Assembly: GCA_918026815.1 (NCBI GenBank)
Contig: CAKJVC010000014.1
Coordinates: 682,001 to 746,000 of the forward strand
DNA from: Chalara sp. BL73
Taxonomy: Eukaryota > Ascomycota > Leotiomycetes > Helotiales
Length of the DNA: 64,000 nucleotides
Reading direction: 5' to 3'
Shown in pieces: positions 1 to 12,135 of the stretch (the stretch's first letter is position 1; every line of letters starts with the position of its first letter). The position numbers and the translations under genes are program-made. The notes below the pieces were generated by a model, which ran no database searches, was not told the DNA's origin, and worked only from the letters and a program-made list of their open reading frames with translations.

Positions 1-3000
1 TCTCAGGCTTCAAATCGCAATGAATGACCTTGTGCTTCTTAAGCAGTATTAAACTGTTCAAAAGTTGTTTGGTGAATCTTCGAACAATCTTTAATGAGAA
101 TCCGCGGAAAGAGTTGGACTTGATGAACTCGTAAAGGTTCATGTCCAAAAGTTCTGTCGAGATGCACAAGTGGCCGCGGAAGTAAAAGCTCTGAGTAAAG
201 TTGACCATGCTATGCTTGTTCAAAGGATCCTAAAGTTGTTAGCTCCCTTCTGATCACTTCTTGAAATTTACCTACCCATTCACGCAGCTTCTGGAGAATG
301 TTAACCTCCACTAAAGCTTGCTGATGGAATCTCTTTTTGTTTCGAATAATCTTGATAGCAACCAAACCACCAGTCTTGTGATCGATGCATCTTACAACCT
401 GACCAAAACTGCCTTTCCCAAGAACGTCTACAATCTCATAGCGATACGATAGATGATCCCCAATCGCAATGGTATAATCCCCACGCTCATCATCATAGCC
501 ATAATTCAAAGCCTCAGATGAGATCTCACCGACATGCTTCGCAGCACTTTGGGTACCACAAAAGTAGACATCAGCAAAATCCATAACCTCGCCTCGTTCA
601 AAAATATTTAGGAATCCAGTCTGGCAAGCTTGTTTGGGGGATGCGCGTTCTTTTGGCGTGGCACGTTTCGTGAGTGCATCGAGTCTTCTGGCTGCACTTT
701 CTGTCTCCTTCCTCTTCAACCCAAGCCTTTTCATCTCTTCCTCAGCCACAAGATCATCTCTATCGAGTCCCACGGTCCATGGGTCAGAATATTGTCGCAT
801 GCTACTAGTAGAAGCTTTGGGATTAAGCATTTTGGACATAACCGAAGTGCTTGACTTTAATTGAAGTGTCCTATCCACTGTATTATCTGTCAAATGGTCT
901 TTGTTATCCTTTTTCGGGCTACCATTTACGCCCCAGCTGTCGCTGCGTGTTCTGTCGTGTCCGCTGAATATACTCAAGCTTGAAACTGAGCTCTTGCGAC
1001 GTTTGGAATCGAGGAAAGTGGTCGATTTTACCGAAGGGCTTGGGCTCGGTACTGAATTGTTGTTCAGGTTGCTTAGTGTTGACGAGGCTGGAATTTTGGG
1101 TGGAGGCATATTATCATGCTTGGGGATTGTTGGCGCAAGGTCTTGGCCTCTTCCATTTGCAGCATGAGATGTGTTAGTGTTGGGTTTGGAGGTACTTCGT
1201 TTCCAACCAAGGCTGAGCTTTCGACGTAAAGACGTTCCTGAAGATGGTGTGGTAGGCTCTTCGGGGCTTGAAACTCGAACAGGTGTATCATTTTTAGCCG
1301 ATCGAGTAGACTTTTGGGCTCGTGGACCTGTCAACTTTGTGGATCTGTGTTCTGTATCTATGCTACCCAAATCTCCAATCGTTTTGGATTTAGGCATATA
1401 CGAATATTCGCCACTATTCTTTGGAAGGGACGCCGAGACAAAAGGAGAAACAGCATGCCTTGTTGACCGTTGATTCGTGATTGGAATTGGCTGTGTGATG
1501 GACTCGGAACTATCTCCTCCCAGTTGAGATGAGGACTCAGTACGTAGGTGGTGTATCGAGCTGCTGCTCCGCATCTGTTGTATGGGTGCATCTGAGTCCT
1601 TGTCATGACGATTTCGAGAGAAAAATGATGTCTTAGATGCCGTCATTGGTGTGCTAGGTGTCTTTGTATTTGCCCTTCTTGGGGGAGGCGTGAGTTTGCC
1701 GTTTGAGTAGGACGGCTCCTGCAAAGCCGCTACTTTCGCGGCAGTTGGAGTACTCAAAGGCAGAAGATTTAAGGGTGGAAGACGAAGTGGCTGCAGATTC
1801 TTTTTCTTCGTGGGAACGACCTGGTTTTGCTGATCTAAGTCGGATGCCGATCCATTGCTGGCATACTGGCGCGCCTTCTGTTCCCGTTGGAATTTCATAG
1901 GCTCTCGAATGGAAATTTTACCAGACAAACTGTTTGTGGATGTACTATTAATACTACTTGCATCAAATGGTAAGCTCGATTTCCGCTTGTTAAAATATGG
2001 CGGCTCAGCAGGTGACTCTTTTGGAGATTCATACGCCTTTGGTATAGCAGGTACCGGCGGAACATCTTCCTCCTCATTATCGCCGGCTGAACTGTGTAAA
2101 TTTCTTGATTTAGGCGTTGGCAATCTAGATGATATAGGTGGCTGAGAAAGACGAGGTTGAAAGGAGCCTGTAGATGTACGAGAAGTGTTATAGCTTGCAC
2201 TAGATCTGATTGAGAGTCCTGGGCTGTAAGACTTACGGTTTGTATCTGGGGTTGTCCGCGATGAAGAAGGAGTGGAGATCTTCCTCGGCAACATTGACGG
2301 CGACCGAGAGGTCAAGCGCGTGGTTGAAACATCCGTTTGGGCTGTTGGAGGTGTGTTGGGCATAGGAGGAGGATTCTTCAGTACAGAAAGTCGCTTCGCC
2401 CTTCTGGCATCCGTCGGACTAACAGTTCTAGCACCGAGACCAGTTGCATGTGAGGATTGTGGCATTCCTGGCATCACAGACATTCTCTTTGCGGAAGAGG
2501 ACGGCGTAGTCGTGCCTCTGCCATTAGCTCTACCAGGTGATTTCGCTGCGAAAGATGCTGACCTGCTATGATCAGGTGTACCTACCCCTAAATGCGACTG
2601 CCCTTGCCTCGATGGCGGTTGAAGTGACTTTGTCTTTGCAGCCCTTGATGCTGTAAGCCCTCGAGCTCCCTCGGTATAGTTATTGTTGCCTCCTATATTG
2701 ATGCGCGTCGAAGCTGAAGCATCAGAAAGTCCTTGAAGAGATTGGCTAGAAGCCAGACTCGGCCTGCGTCTCTGGGTTGATCTTGTAACATCCGAATCAA
2801 TCACGCCTGGGCCAATCGACTTGCGCGGAGCCTTCAAGACAGAATTTGCAGCGCCGCTTCCAGATATTGGAGGGTATTGACTCTGCCGCCTGTTTCTCAT
2901 AGCAGCGGGGGCACTTGGTGGATCCATCATGCCAGATGGTCCGGATGTTGTTGAAGAAATACTGCTCTGACGCGTAGATGTGCTCTGCCGCCGCAGAATT

Positions 3001-3466
3001 GATCCTGATCGGACTGGACGAGTCCCAGATGGCGCTCGACCTGTCAATGGTGCGCGTCCCTCATTTATGGAGCTGTCCATCGTATCCCCGAGATTTGTGC
3101 CCCCAATGACTTTGTGCCCACTCCCAGATGTAAACGATTGATCTTCGGGACCATTTGACGATGTTGGAATAGTATTCTGAAGATCATCAAAACTAGGAGA
3201 GGGTATGTAATCGTAGGACGCAGTTGTATCGTTTTCGTTATAGCCACCAAAGGAAAAAAGAGAGTGATTGTTCCTCGAGGAAGCATTTAATTTTGGTTCC
3301 TTTGCAGACGCTATGCCAGCCTTAGTATCATAGGTTACATGTCTGCCAAAGTGTCAGTGATGGTAAACAGTTATGCCTAGTTGGCGCCAGGCCCTTACGG
3401 TTTGGATGGCGACTTAGAGGGTGAGAAATCCCTAGGACCAGTTGGGGCCTTTTTCTCCCGAATCAT
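1..3466 (-). CDS. pom1: Pom1-like DYRK family protein kinase (3' end beyond the window)
   Basis: Dual-specificity (DYRK) kinase of the Pom1 group, which in fungi sets cell polarity and division site at the cortex. Exons on the minus strand: 3466-3399, 3342-276, 229-1 (continuing off the left edge). Exon 1 (22 codons, starts MIREKKAP) joins the long exon in phase through a 56-nt intron, and the 46-nt intron at 230-275 restores the kinase reading EW-DPLNKHSMVNF. The first about 950 residues are Ser/Pro/Arg-rich and look disordered. A DYRK-homology box (NYGYDDERGDY) precedes the kinase lobe, where the glycine loop GKGSFGQVV, the lysine in VAIKII and the start of the catalytic loop (HCDLKPE) are visible. 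The activation loop and C-lobe are not in the window. An internal ATG at 3080 also exists, but the frame upstream of it stays open to a good acceptor, so I prefer the 3466 start. The family call is firm; the Pom1 name rests on the N-terminal context. Confidence 0.9.
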
Positions 3467-4877
3467 AGTCTGCAACTCAGAGCACTTTAGTGATAGTTCT
3501 GTCTATTCGAACGAGTCCTAGCGGCAGCTCAGTCCGTCTAAGGGCCGAGTGGTCGGAAATGCTATCTCATCTCAAATGAGACCTGTAATATATACTGCTT
3601 CGTGGGAGATTTGTTTTTCAGGCCCAGGATAGACAAATGCTTCGAGGCTGGCGATTCTTGGGGGTGCTTCCTGGGGGGGGGTCCTTGGAAGGTAGAGATG
3701 TGCCCTTCCCGCGAGTGTGTTGATTATGGATCTATGAAGATATCGCGAAGAATATTCAAAGTGCATATGGACCTTCGTACTCCGTTCGTTCAGTTGGTCG
3801 AAATTGGCCTCGAGATGGCCGGTCGTTCAGGAAACGGCAGGTCTACCCCTGTCGTGGGCATCGGAGCCTATGAAATGCTCCGTACAGGAACTGGTATGCC
3901 TGAGCTTCAAGTCACTACTACAGTGCTCGGGTACTACGACCCCTAATAAATTATTCATCTGCCCCTCCCCCTGAATGTTGTTGTGCGTGTTAGTGAACAG
4001 GCTCAAGTCGCGATGTTTTTGTTTACGAAGACCTGAAACGGTATATATGAGCCAGGTTGGTGATATGTTAATATATTCAGAATAATAGCATAGCTGAATA
4101 TATCCATACTTGTATTTTGATATCCTTTTTTTTGGGCTTATTTACCCCTTTCTACGTGGGTCATGGGCGGCGATGGTTGTTGTTGCCCCTTTTTGTCACA
4201 TGCAGCCTTACTGTACCTGAGCCCAGGGCAGATCTAATGATTTTAGTACAGTATCAATCATCCCTAGATTGAGATGGACAAGTCGTTTACAGGGAAGAAA
4301 AACGATGTATCAATTAATGTAAAAGTGCAAACAACCGTGCTGTTGCTCCATGGCCAACACCCGCCCAACATTCTCGGTGCGGACTCATCAGTGAGCCCCA
4401 GCTCTGGCCCAAATGAATCCCCCTGATTTGATCAACATGGCTTTCCTTTTCAATTATGGAGCCCATTCAAATGTCAGGGTGGCGGTGAAGCGAGTGGTTG
4501 CGTGTTTGTGCCTGAGGCCTTCGCGTCATAGCATCTGCTCCTGGAAGGATTGTTATCCAATGATATTGATGCAATGACACCGCGGCTCTTGAAACCTGGA
4601 TCCGAGCGTTACAGACTGAGTCCAGAGCTCAGCACATATTAAAGCAAATCCGAGAAGCTCTCCTCCGCTCTTCATCTCTTCTAGAGTGCTGAGCACCATC
4701 ATCACCGCAGGCGGTTTTTCGTTGGGTCTTTTTTTTTTTAATAAGTGGTGTAGGATTTGGCTGTGTTCGGTTCAGGAATGGCAGTCAAGGAATCCTAAAT
4801 CCGCGCCATCATCAAGAAGGCCACCAACATCCATCTCCTCAACGACACACCTTCGTCCTCCATAGCACAAAATCAAG
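3467..4877. other. Divergent promoter region between the kinase and the peroxin genes
   Basis: About 1.4 kb lies between two divergently transcribed genes and must hold both promoters and 5' leaders. I see no supported gene here; the 114-codon plus-strand frame at 3602-3946 has no recognisable domain and lies in the kinase leader. A perfect 10-bp inverted repeat is at 4071-4103. A run of nine or more T residues near 4731-4739 precedes the peroxin start. Confidence 0.6.
4071..4103. repeat. Perfect inverted repeat, 10-bp arms, 13-nt loop
   Basis: The arm ATATATTCAG (4071-4080) is exactly reverse-complemented at 4094-4103. It sits in the middle of the divergent intergenic region. It could be a transcript 3'/5' hairpin or a chance AT-rich palindrome; nothing else points to a function. 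Confidence 0.6.
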
Positions 4878-6396
4878 ATGGACGACGCATTTGTGAACCG
4901 CGATCAACCATTGCCAGTGGTCAACCTGGAGAATGAGCTCTCAGATTGTGGGGAGCATAGAAAGCGCGACCGACTGAAAGGATACACTGCCAGCGTGAAG
5001 GAGAACGTGAAGAAGGCAACGGGGAAGACGGCCGATACAGGAAGTTCTCTCCAAGACCGGTTGTTAGAGAAGTCAGTTCTTCTCGTTTATATTAAGATTA
5101 TATCAACATCTAATCAGTTCCAGGCTACTTTCACAAGTAATACCAACAGAGGACTTTCCTTCCCATCACGAGCCTCTCTCGCCCATACCAGGCCTCGAGC
5201 GGCCCTCGTTCAATATTACTACTATGTCTGCCAATTTCCGTCGCTTCAATTCCAGGATCGGCGTTGTCTTCGTATTCCAGAGTCGTGTCATCCGACTCCT
5301 CTCTTGGAAGCAATGGTCGCACACACTCTCATTTTTGGCAATCTACACTTTCGTCTGCCTCGACCCTTACCTGCTCTCCGTGCTACCACTCGTGGTGGTT
5401 CTCCTTGCCCTCCTCATACCTTCTTTCATAGCTCGACACCCTGCACCACCTACAACCATCACGACATCTCCGTCCTCCTACTCTTACTCCACATCCGGCC
5501 CGCCCATCGCCCCAGCGCCAACCGTCAAGCCCGTGAAAGAGTTATCAAAGGATTTTTTCCGTAATATGCGCGATCTACAAAATAGTATGGAGGACTTTTC
5601 CCAAGTGCACGATCACATCATAGCAGTTCTCACACCACCTACTAACTTCAGCGACGAACCACTGTCTTCGACACTCTTTCTCTTCTGTTTTGCCACTACA
5701 GGCTTCATGTTCATCGCCTCGCACCTCATGCCATGGCGATTTATATTCCTAGTGATTGGCTGGGTTATCACTGGCCTCGGACATCCCGTCATTCAACGCC
5801 AAATGGTCACCATCAATGAGGAGCATGTTGTGCCTCATGAAAAGCAAGCAAAATCATGGCTTGATTCCTGGATCGCTAGTGATATCATTCTTGATACTGC
5901 ACCTGAGACGAGGGAGGTTGAGATCTTTGAGCTCCAACATCTATCCTCGTCTGGGGAGTGGGAGGATTGGATTTTCTCGGCTTCACCTTATGATCCACTT
6001 TCTGAAGTGCGTCTCAGTGCTTCCCGGCCAAAAGGAACGCGGTTCTTCGAGGACGTGCAGCCGCCTCGTGGCTGGGAATGGTCGGAGAAGAAATGGGCAC
6101 TAGATTTATGGTCAAGGGAATGGGTGGAAGAGCGCATCATTACGGGTGTAGAAGTGGAGACTGAAGGCGAGCGGTGGGTATATGATATCAATTACGAATA
6201 CGGGGACGAAATATCACCAGATATTGAAACGCCAACCAACAAAGGAAAGGGCATCAAAATGAAGTCAATGCCAAGCTGGGAAGAGGGTAGTGATGGTGTA
6301 GAGGGAGTAGGCAGGCGAGGAGAGTGGCGACGACGTAGATGGGTGAGGATGGTGAAGAGGAAATGGCAACCTGCTCAACCTGCTGACACGAGATGA
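4878..6396 (+). CDS. Peroxisomal membrane protein of the Pex24/Pex28-32 family with dysferlin domain
   Basis: Two exons, 4878-5071 and 5124-6396, give 488 residues; the 52-nt intron (GTCAGT...TTCCAG) joins EK-LLSQVIPTEDF in phase. The frame right after the intron leads into TTMSANFRRFNSRIGVVFVFQSR, typical of filamentous-ascomycete Pex24-like peroxins. Hydrophobic segments follow (around the first 'HTLSFLAIYTFVCLDPYLL' block, then a second pair near 'TLFLFCFATTGFMFI' and 'FIFLVIGWVI'), and the C-terminal third has the dysferlin-like pattern of spaced tryptophans (EWEDWIF, GWEWSEKKWALD, EWVEERI, RWVYD). Members are ER/peroxisome membrane proteins that shape peroxisome-ER contacts and regulate peroxisome size and number. 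It ends in a basic tail. Several paralogues exist in these fungi, so the exact family member is not assigned. Confidence 0.9.
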
Positions 6397-9300
6397 TTTT
6401 TTGTTTAAACAGTATAAATGTAGTAACTAACATAGCATAGCGTGCAAATATACCCAGTGTTTAGTATTTTGCTTCATTCTTGTTTATTAACAGTACTTTA
6501 AGCAATAGTTTGCCGATATTAAGCGTCTTCAGTGAACTAGGTTTTTTTTTTTAGAGTGGCCACACTCATTTCTTAAGAAGCTCTAAACTTCTATCCTTGA
6601 ATTTAGGGTCCACTGTATCCCTATTTGTCCTATACTGTGAGATTTATATCATATAGCACGTTACAGTGATTACGTCCTAACTTCTATGAAGCTCCCATCC
6701 TTCAAAAGTATTTTCTCTGTCACAATATTGGAATCATCAAATTCACTGCCTGATATTCCTCTTAACTTCAACTTACTTTGGTACACAAGAAAGACATATA
6801 TAACTTCAATCTCGCTTCCAGAGGTTCCGCCGAGCACCACATCAGTCAAAAAGGCTGCATTACTAGGAGAGAAAACAAAAGGCACATACTCACATACTTG
6901 TATGAGCAATTGAAGCTTCGCATAATCGAATCAATACAACCAAGCATCAAAGACGGTCCTGGATAGCGAACTTCGCACCATGGATCAAAGCCTGCAAACA
7001 CATTACCTTTAAACCATCGGCATTATTGAACGCCCAAAACTTGAGCCGTGATACCAACTAAATCGAGTAACCGCCACCATCTTGGACAAGGTCAAGCCAG
7101 AAGTTGAATTCTCAACACATATGGCCATATGAGAGATGAAACAGGGAAGTCAGCAAAGTTCGACTTGCCAGACATAGGAGCCTTAAATACTAGCATGTCA
7201 AGACAAACGCAGGCAACATTGATCAAAGGTACAGACAGATTAGATACGAATCACCGCTCCAGCCAAAGCCGTTCTCACAAAGGAATGCAAAAGAAACTAA
7301 CCGCGAAAAGATATCATACGTCGGTCAACCTGTGTTATTAATAAGCCGAACACCGACCTTAATTCCACCAACAAACCATGACACTTTAAGCAAACTGCCT
7401 TGAAATTAAAATCGGATGTGAAATCACTGCATACAATTTCAGGTCTCTCAGCATCCGTCTTTGGAATGTAAAACGAGAAGCAAGAAAAACACTATATTGT
7501 TCAATAGACGAATGGCTAATGGCTAATTGCTAATCCGCCATTTCAATTTAACGGAAACTGACAGTCATTAAATTGTATCCAAAACCAGCGAACTTTTCCT
7601 GGTTGTGCAGGTCTATTCAGACTTTACAGGCGACGGTAATGTGTTTATGCCAGAGTTCGTAGGTGACACATCACTACAAACAAGTTTAGGATCACAGAAA
7701 CCACGATTTAGTACAATACAGGCTTGGAGGCATAGCACATTAAAAGGGATATTGATGGCTTACCTTTACCATAACCTCTCAACCTAAGGGACCTCTTAGC
7801 AGTGGGCCTATTGGTTGACACCTAATATAGACCTGTTAGGTGGGAAATAGCCCTCGGATATTCTATGCATAGATCACTTTCATTTTCAAGTTTGTAAAAA
7901 TGTTGAACAAAAGATACTGACCACGTTATCTAAGATCGAGCGCTGAACGGCCGACAGCACTTCAAAGGCGATCTCAGCTTATAACTACCACAAAAATCCG
8001 ACATAATGTCAGGATGAACAGAAGCCAACAGCCATAGGAGAATTTAGTATTTGGTCGCTTTGAGTTAAGGCTGTCACTGTATGACCAGATCGCTCAACTC
8101 CACCAATTTCAATATAGCCAACCGGCCAACCACCATACAGGACTACAGTGAGTCTGTCAAGACTTGTCATATATTACTGAAACAATCACTTAGCCACAAA
8201 TATGGAAGCGGGCATATTCATTGAAGGTAGAAGGACAGACACAAGGGACAAAGTTCCAAGGCCAAGCTGTTTAAAAGCATGTATTTGTGAAGGCTCACAT
8301 TTCCATAATCAAAATTTTCAAACACTTCAGGATGTTTAAGAAGCTTATCCCAATGTATCAGCACAACTCTTCACTATTATCAGAGTCACAAGATGGCAAG
8401 GGAGATTCGACAAAATGATGGGATTCGATTCTTCCAGTGCATAAGGTAGTTCTATTATTTGCTAGAAATTTCGGGGAAATGTAAAGGTACCTTTAGTATT
8501 TCATATTTCTAGTATGTGACATATTGCTATTCCTTTAACACCAACTGTCACATTACAGTACTAACCTGAATCCCACAGTTCTAATGCACGAAAGCCGGCT
8601 GCCACTTTAGTACAACCTGTGGGATGTTAGGAGCATACTCAAGCCGTGTGATTTAATGTACAAGATCTTGATGCCACCTTGGAATAACGTATAGAACCAA
8701 CGTGTTTGAGCATTTTGACTTGATATGTCACGATTTATGTCTGCACTTGTAGGTTCGATGACCAGCAAAATTGTAGTGATTTTGTGCCTAATCTTTTGGC
8801 TGTTTCCTTGCCGGCAACATCGGCTTCACAATAAGCTGTCATGAGAAAGGAGAAAAAAGCAACGCTGCCCCGGATTCCTTGCATTTCGCAAACCCATCGC
8901 CAATGCTCAAGACGGGTGTTATGTTATCTCGGAGGGGGTGACGTCAGCCTGCTGGGTCTTGAGATGTAAGGCACACTGCAAAAACTCTTAGCCGAGCCAA
9001 CTTTATTTCGATGTCTATTCAGCACTTCTAACGATATCTGTTGCCTCGATAAGTACAGTAGGGATGCCCAAGGTCGCTGCCCCCAAGATGTCGAGATTCG
9101 GACCAACAATATAGGGCGACCGCTTTGGTCCGGGCGTCGCGCGACGACACATGACGTCCCCATTCCAAAAAGTTGTTTCCAACAACGACCCCGCCGCTAC
9201 GGGCCATGCTTTTGTCTATTCTTGTCTGCTCAAAATTTTTGTTTCCAACAGGCTGGGGGGCTCAAGTGAGCTTTAATTAATTCTCGTTTCACTTGGGCGG

Positions 9301-10023
9301 CTCAAACTTTTTTCCAAGCAGGCTTGGAGATGCTAAAAATTTGGCATCCACGTGGAGCTGCAAAACCACATGGCCAGCACGTGTTGCGATTTGCGACAAA
9401 ACATTTTCTATCGTGAGAACTTAAATTGCTTAATGACCTATGAGGAGTTTGTTTCTGAAATTCCGGGGAAAAGTGGCCCCAGCTTGCTTGTTTGTTGTGT
9501 TGTTTGTTCTAGCGGTGAAGGATAGCATCGCGTTTGTCACGGTCCCATCGCCATTACAGGAGATGTGGCAAAGTTCGACCACGGCGGTGATGGCAAAATG
9601 GCGAAGTCTCATCGATATTTGCAACTTTGAATGTTCGCCTGATCAGTGGATAACGAAGGACATTCGATTACTCTGCAGGGAATGGACATTCGGAAGCCGA
9701 CTGGCGACCATTCTAAATCAAAAGAGCATATTATGCACAGAAAATAAGAAAGGAAGATTGTGTTGTGTTATTAAAATATTATTATTGGCGTCTATATCCC
9801 CCGCCCTCGTATGAACAGTCCTTCTCATCCATCTCATCATCCTCACAATACAATGCGTGTCATCATCAACCGGCACCCCGGTGTAAATCATCCTTCATCA
9901 GAATCGAATCCTCCACTATTCTGCATGTCTACATGTCTCATTGCCATATCATTTCGCCAATGACTCCAAAAGACTTGAACTCCAACGCCATGGCTTCGTC
10001 CCAGACTCAAAGTGAGTAGGGGT
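6397..10023. other. Gene-poor stretch of about 3.6 kb
   Basis: No conserved coding segment, tRNA or intact transposon was recognised. Frames between 6.6 and 9.2 kb are short, lack start context and resemble no family. The stretch from about 9165 to 9400 has GTTTCCAACA repeated at about 9175 and 9241 with related variants nearby. A 124-codon ATG frame at 9440-9814 starts with a hydrophobic segment and is listed separately at low confidence. The remainder could be degraded repeats or regulatory DNA; I see no terminal repeats. Confidence 0.5.
9440..9814 (+). CDS. Weak candidate small secreted protein ORF
   Basis: A single-exon ATG frame of 124 codons. Residues about 12-32 form a hydrophobic stretch after basic residues (FRGK), which could be a signal peptide or anchor; several cysteines follow (CNFEC, LLCRE, ILCTE, LCC). 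No family is recognised. The opposite strand is also open over part of it, and codon choice does not look biased, so this may be a chance frame. Confidence 0.15.
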   Translation: MRSLFLKFRGKVAPACLFVVLFVLAVKDSIAFVTVPSPLQEMWQSSTTAVMAKWRSLIDICNFECSPDQWITKDIRLLCREWTFGSRLATILNQKSILCTENKKGRLCCVIKILLLASISPALV

Positions 10024-10644
10024 TTACAAGAAGTAAGCGGCGAAGAGACCGACAGCGGCGAGCGCGCTGTAGGCACGGACGGAGCTGGCGGCACCTGGGA
10101 AGTCCACTGGTGGAGTAGCAGTGGAGCTTGGTCCAGCTGGGGTGCGGGTTGGGCTAACACCCTCCGGCGTGGAGGTTGGGGTGGTACCGTTGGTAGGAGG
10201 GTTTGGAGTTCCAGTTGGGTATCCAGTTGGGAGAAGGGTTGGGTAAGTCACCAAGGTCGAGGGAACGTAGGTAGGCTTGGGTCCTTCTGGGGAGGAAGTA
10301 GGGTACACTGGTGGTTGAGGGGTGTAGGTTGGAAGCACGCTTGATGGGACGTAGGTAGATGGCACGTAGGTTGGAGGCTCCGGCTCGTGAATCGAGGTTG
10401 GGTAAGTGGGTGGCTCAGGGCTGTATGTTGGGTACACGGATGGACTTAGGGTGTAGGATGGGAGGGGGATGGGTTGGTAGGTAGATGGCTCGTAAACTGG
10501 CACTGGAGTCGAGACTGGGTAAGTGGGTGGCGTCGCGGTTACTGTTGTTGGCAATGGGACAGCCGGGTATGTCTCGTATTCACCGTGACCGTGAGCAGCA
10601 ACAACAGCAGCAGAGGCCAAAACGACAGTTGCGTAGGACTTCAT
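10024..10644 (-). CDS. Predicted GPI-anchored Pro/Thr/Tyr-rich cell-surface protein
   Basis: One exon, 206 residues. It has an N-terminal signal peptide (MKSYATVVLASAAVVAAHG), a body built almost wholly of Pro, Thr, Ser, Tyr and Val in imperfect repeats of the type PTYP / PSTYVPS / PPVYPTS, and a C-terminal hydrophobic tail (ALAAVGLFAAYFL) after a small-residue site (PGAASS), as expected for GPI attachment. This is the architecture of fungal wall structural or adhesin-like proteins; no catalytic domain is present. Low complexity keeps the antisense strand open too, but the signal peptide and GPI signal support this strand. A TATATAA element at 10817-10823 (minus-strand reading) lies about 175 bp upstream. 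The specific function is unknown. Confidence 0.8.
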   Translation of the reverse strand: MKSYATVVLASAAVVAAHGHGEYETYPAVPLPTTVTATPPTYPVSTPVPVYEPSTYQPIPLPSYTLSPSVYPTYSPEPPTYPTSIHEPEPPTYVPSTYVPSSVLPTYTPQPPVYPTSSPEGPKPTYVPSTLVTYPTLLPTGYPTGTPNPPTNGTTPTSTPEGVSPTRTPAGPSSTATPPVDFPGAASSVRAYSALAAVGLFAAYFL

Positions 10645-12135
10645 TTTGACGAGTGTGTTTGGTTGATTAGACTAAAGGGGTTGCGTGTTTGGAAAAAGCG
10701 ACCGTGGGTGACAACTATGAACGAGTGTAGTTGGTAGACGTAAAGAAACTTGAGGGTAATTATTAAGTACTTGGAGAGGGTGAGGAGGGAAACACGACGA
10801 AGCGGCCAGCAGACACTTATATATCACCATGCAGGGGGACGGCCAAGGGGAAAATACGAATTAAGCGAATGGGAGCGTTGTAACGGCAATAAGGCCGACC
10901 AGCTCAAAACTGGTCCCTGCAAGGAAATACCACCGGATTACGTGAGTAACCACTCAGTACGAGAAGTGGTGTGGCTGATGTGAGCTGGGAGGCGAATGAG
11001 GGGAGAATCGTAGAAGTTCGCAGGGGAGCAGACGCTTTATTCGGTCAAGCCGTAATCCAGCAATCAAATCACGACTTCATGTTTGGGTATTTAGAGCTCC
11101 TATTTCAGGGTACATGTGGGCCTGAGCGGAAAGTAGATTGAGCAGATCACCGCCAAACGAGCAATCCTTGGGAACGGCGCAGCCACACAGATCATGGTCT
11201 CGGCAAGGTAATGGCCTCTTTTTGAGAGGTGCTCTGTGATACTTTTTGCCAAGTACCTCATTTCACTTCTGCACAGAGCGCCAAAATGGAACACTACGAG
11301 ATTCCTGTTTAGGCGTCGCGCCATGGCATTGGAACTTGAAAAAAACTCTTACTGGATACCATAGACGGGAGCCGGGGAAACAAGCAAATGAAGCGTTTAA
11401 AAACATCAACGTCTGGACTCTTTTGTTTGATGACTCGATATTTTAGGAGAGATTGATCGAGGTAGCTATGAATGGACCCAGATTGTGATGAGGTTATTTT
11501 TCGAGTTAAGGTTGCGGGAAATGAGAGCGTCAAAGAGGGCGCGGAGATGTGGCTACTCTACCATGCTGTACTGTATGGCCTACAGAGGTCAATGTCCATG
11601 TCCATGTCAATCAAGGCTACAGGGAGGGGACTATCACATTTACAGTACAAAACTCAAGACTGGAGAAAAGGCAGTGGCGTTTTATGATTGACGGGTGGAT
11701 TCTTATCTTTTTGACTAACCGAGAGTAAGTAAAACAGCCGGGCCATAAGCCACACTTTGGAGAGAGGGGAGGCGGGGCGATAGCGTCATAACTTCCCTCT
11801 TATCGTATCTATTTCCATACCAACACACACCCAGCAACGATCACATCAACATCAACAACAACAACAACCCACCTGCTCTACAGCAACACACAGTCTAGAT
11901 ACGGAAACGGCTATTATCGTATCGTCAAATTATTTTACGATATTTCATACGGCCGGCTATTGGTCCGATACACGTATCGGTAGTTCACGCCTTACTTCGT
12001 TCACCTCGCTTCTGTCAACTTTTGTCGTTTTCGCTACTTGCCAAGCCCATCTCCTCGGCTGTACCAAACTTGCCTGCTCTGTCTGTCTCAGGTAAAGCCG
12101 TATCCGCTGGCTGGCCAGCCACCCTCCTGTCAACA
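10645..12135. other. Intergenic region between divergent genes
   Basis: Apart from the TATA-like element, the sequence holds only short frames without recognisable content. CAACAACAA-type simple sequence around 11850-11875 and C/T-rich stretches just before 12136 look like the 5' leader of the DsbA-like gene. CGTATCG-type motifs recur between about 11800 and 11980. Confidence 0.5.
10817..10823 (-). promoter_or_regulatory. TATA-like element upstream of the GPI-anchored protein gene
   Basis: On the minus strand this reads TATATAA, about 175 bp upstream of the ATG at 10644. That distance would suit a promoter followed by a 5' leader of ordinary fungal length. It is inferred from sequence and position only. 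Confidence 0.35.

Noticed and set aside
10012..10344. 110-codon plus-strand frame rich in Trp/Gly/Ser
   Set aside because: It is the exact antisense of the GPI-anchored protein repeats; Pro-rich codons on the minus strand keep the plus strand open.
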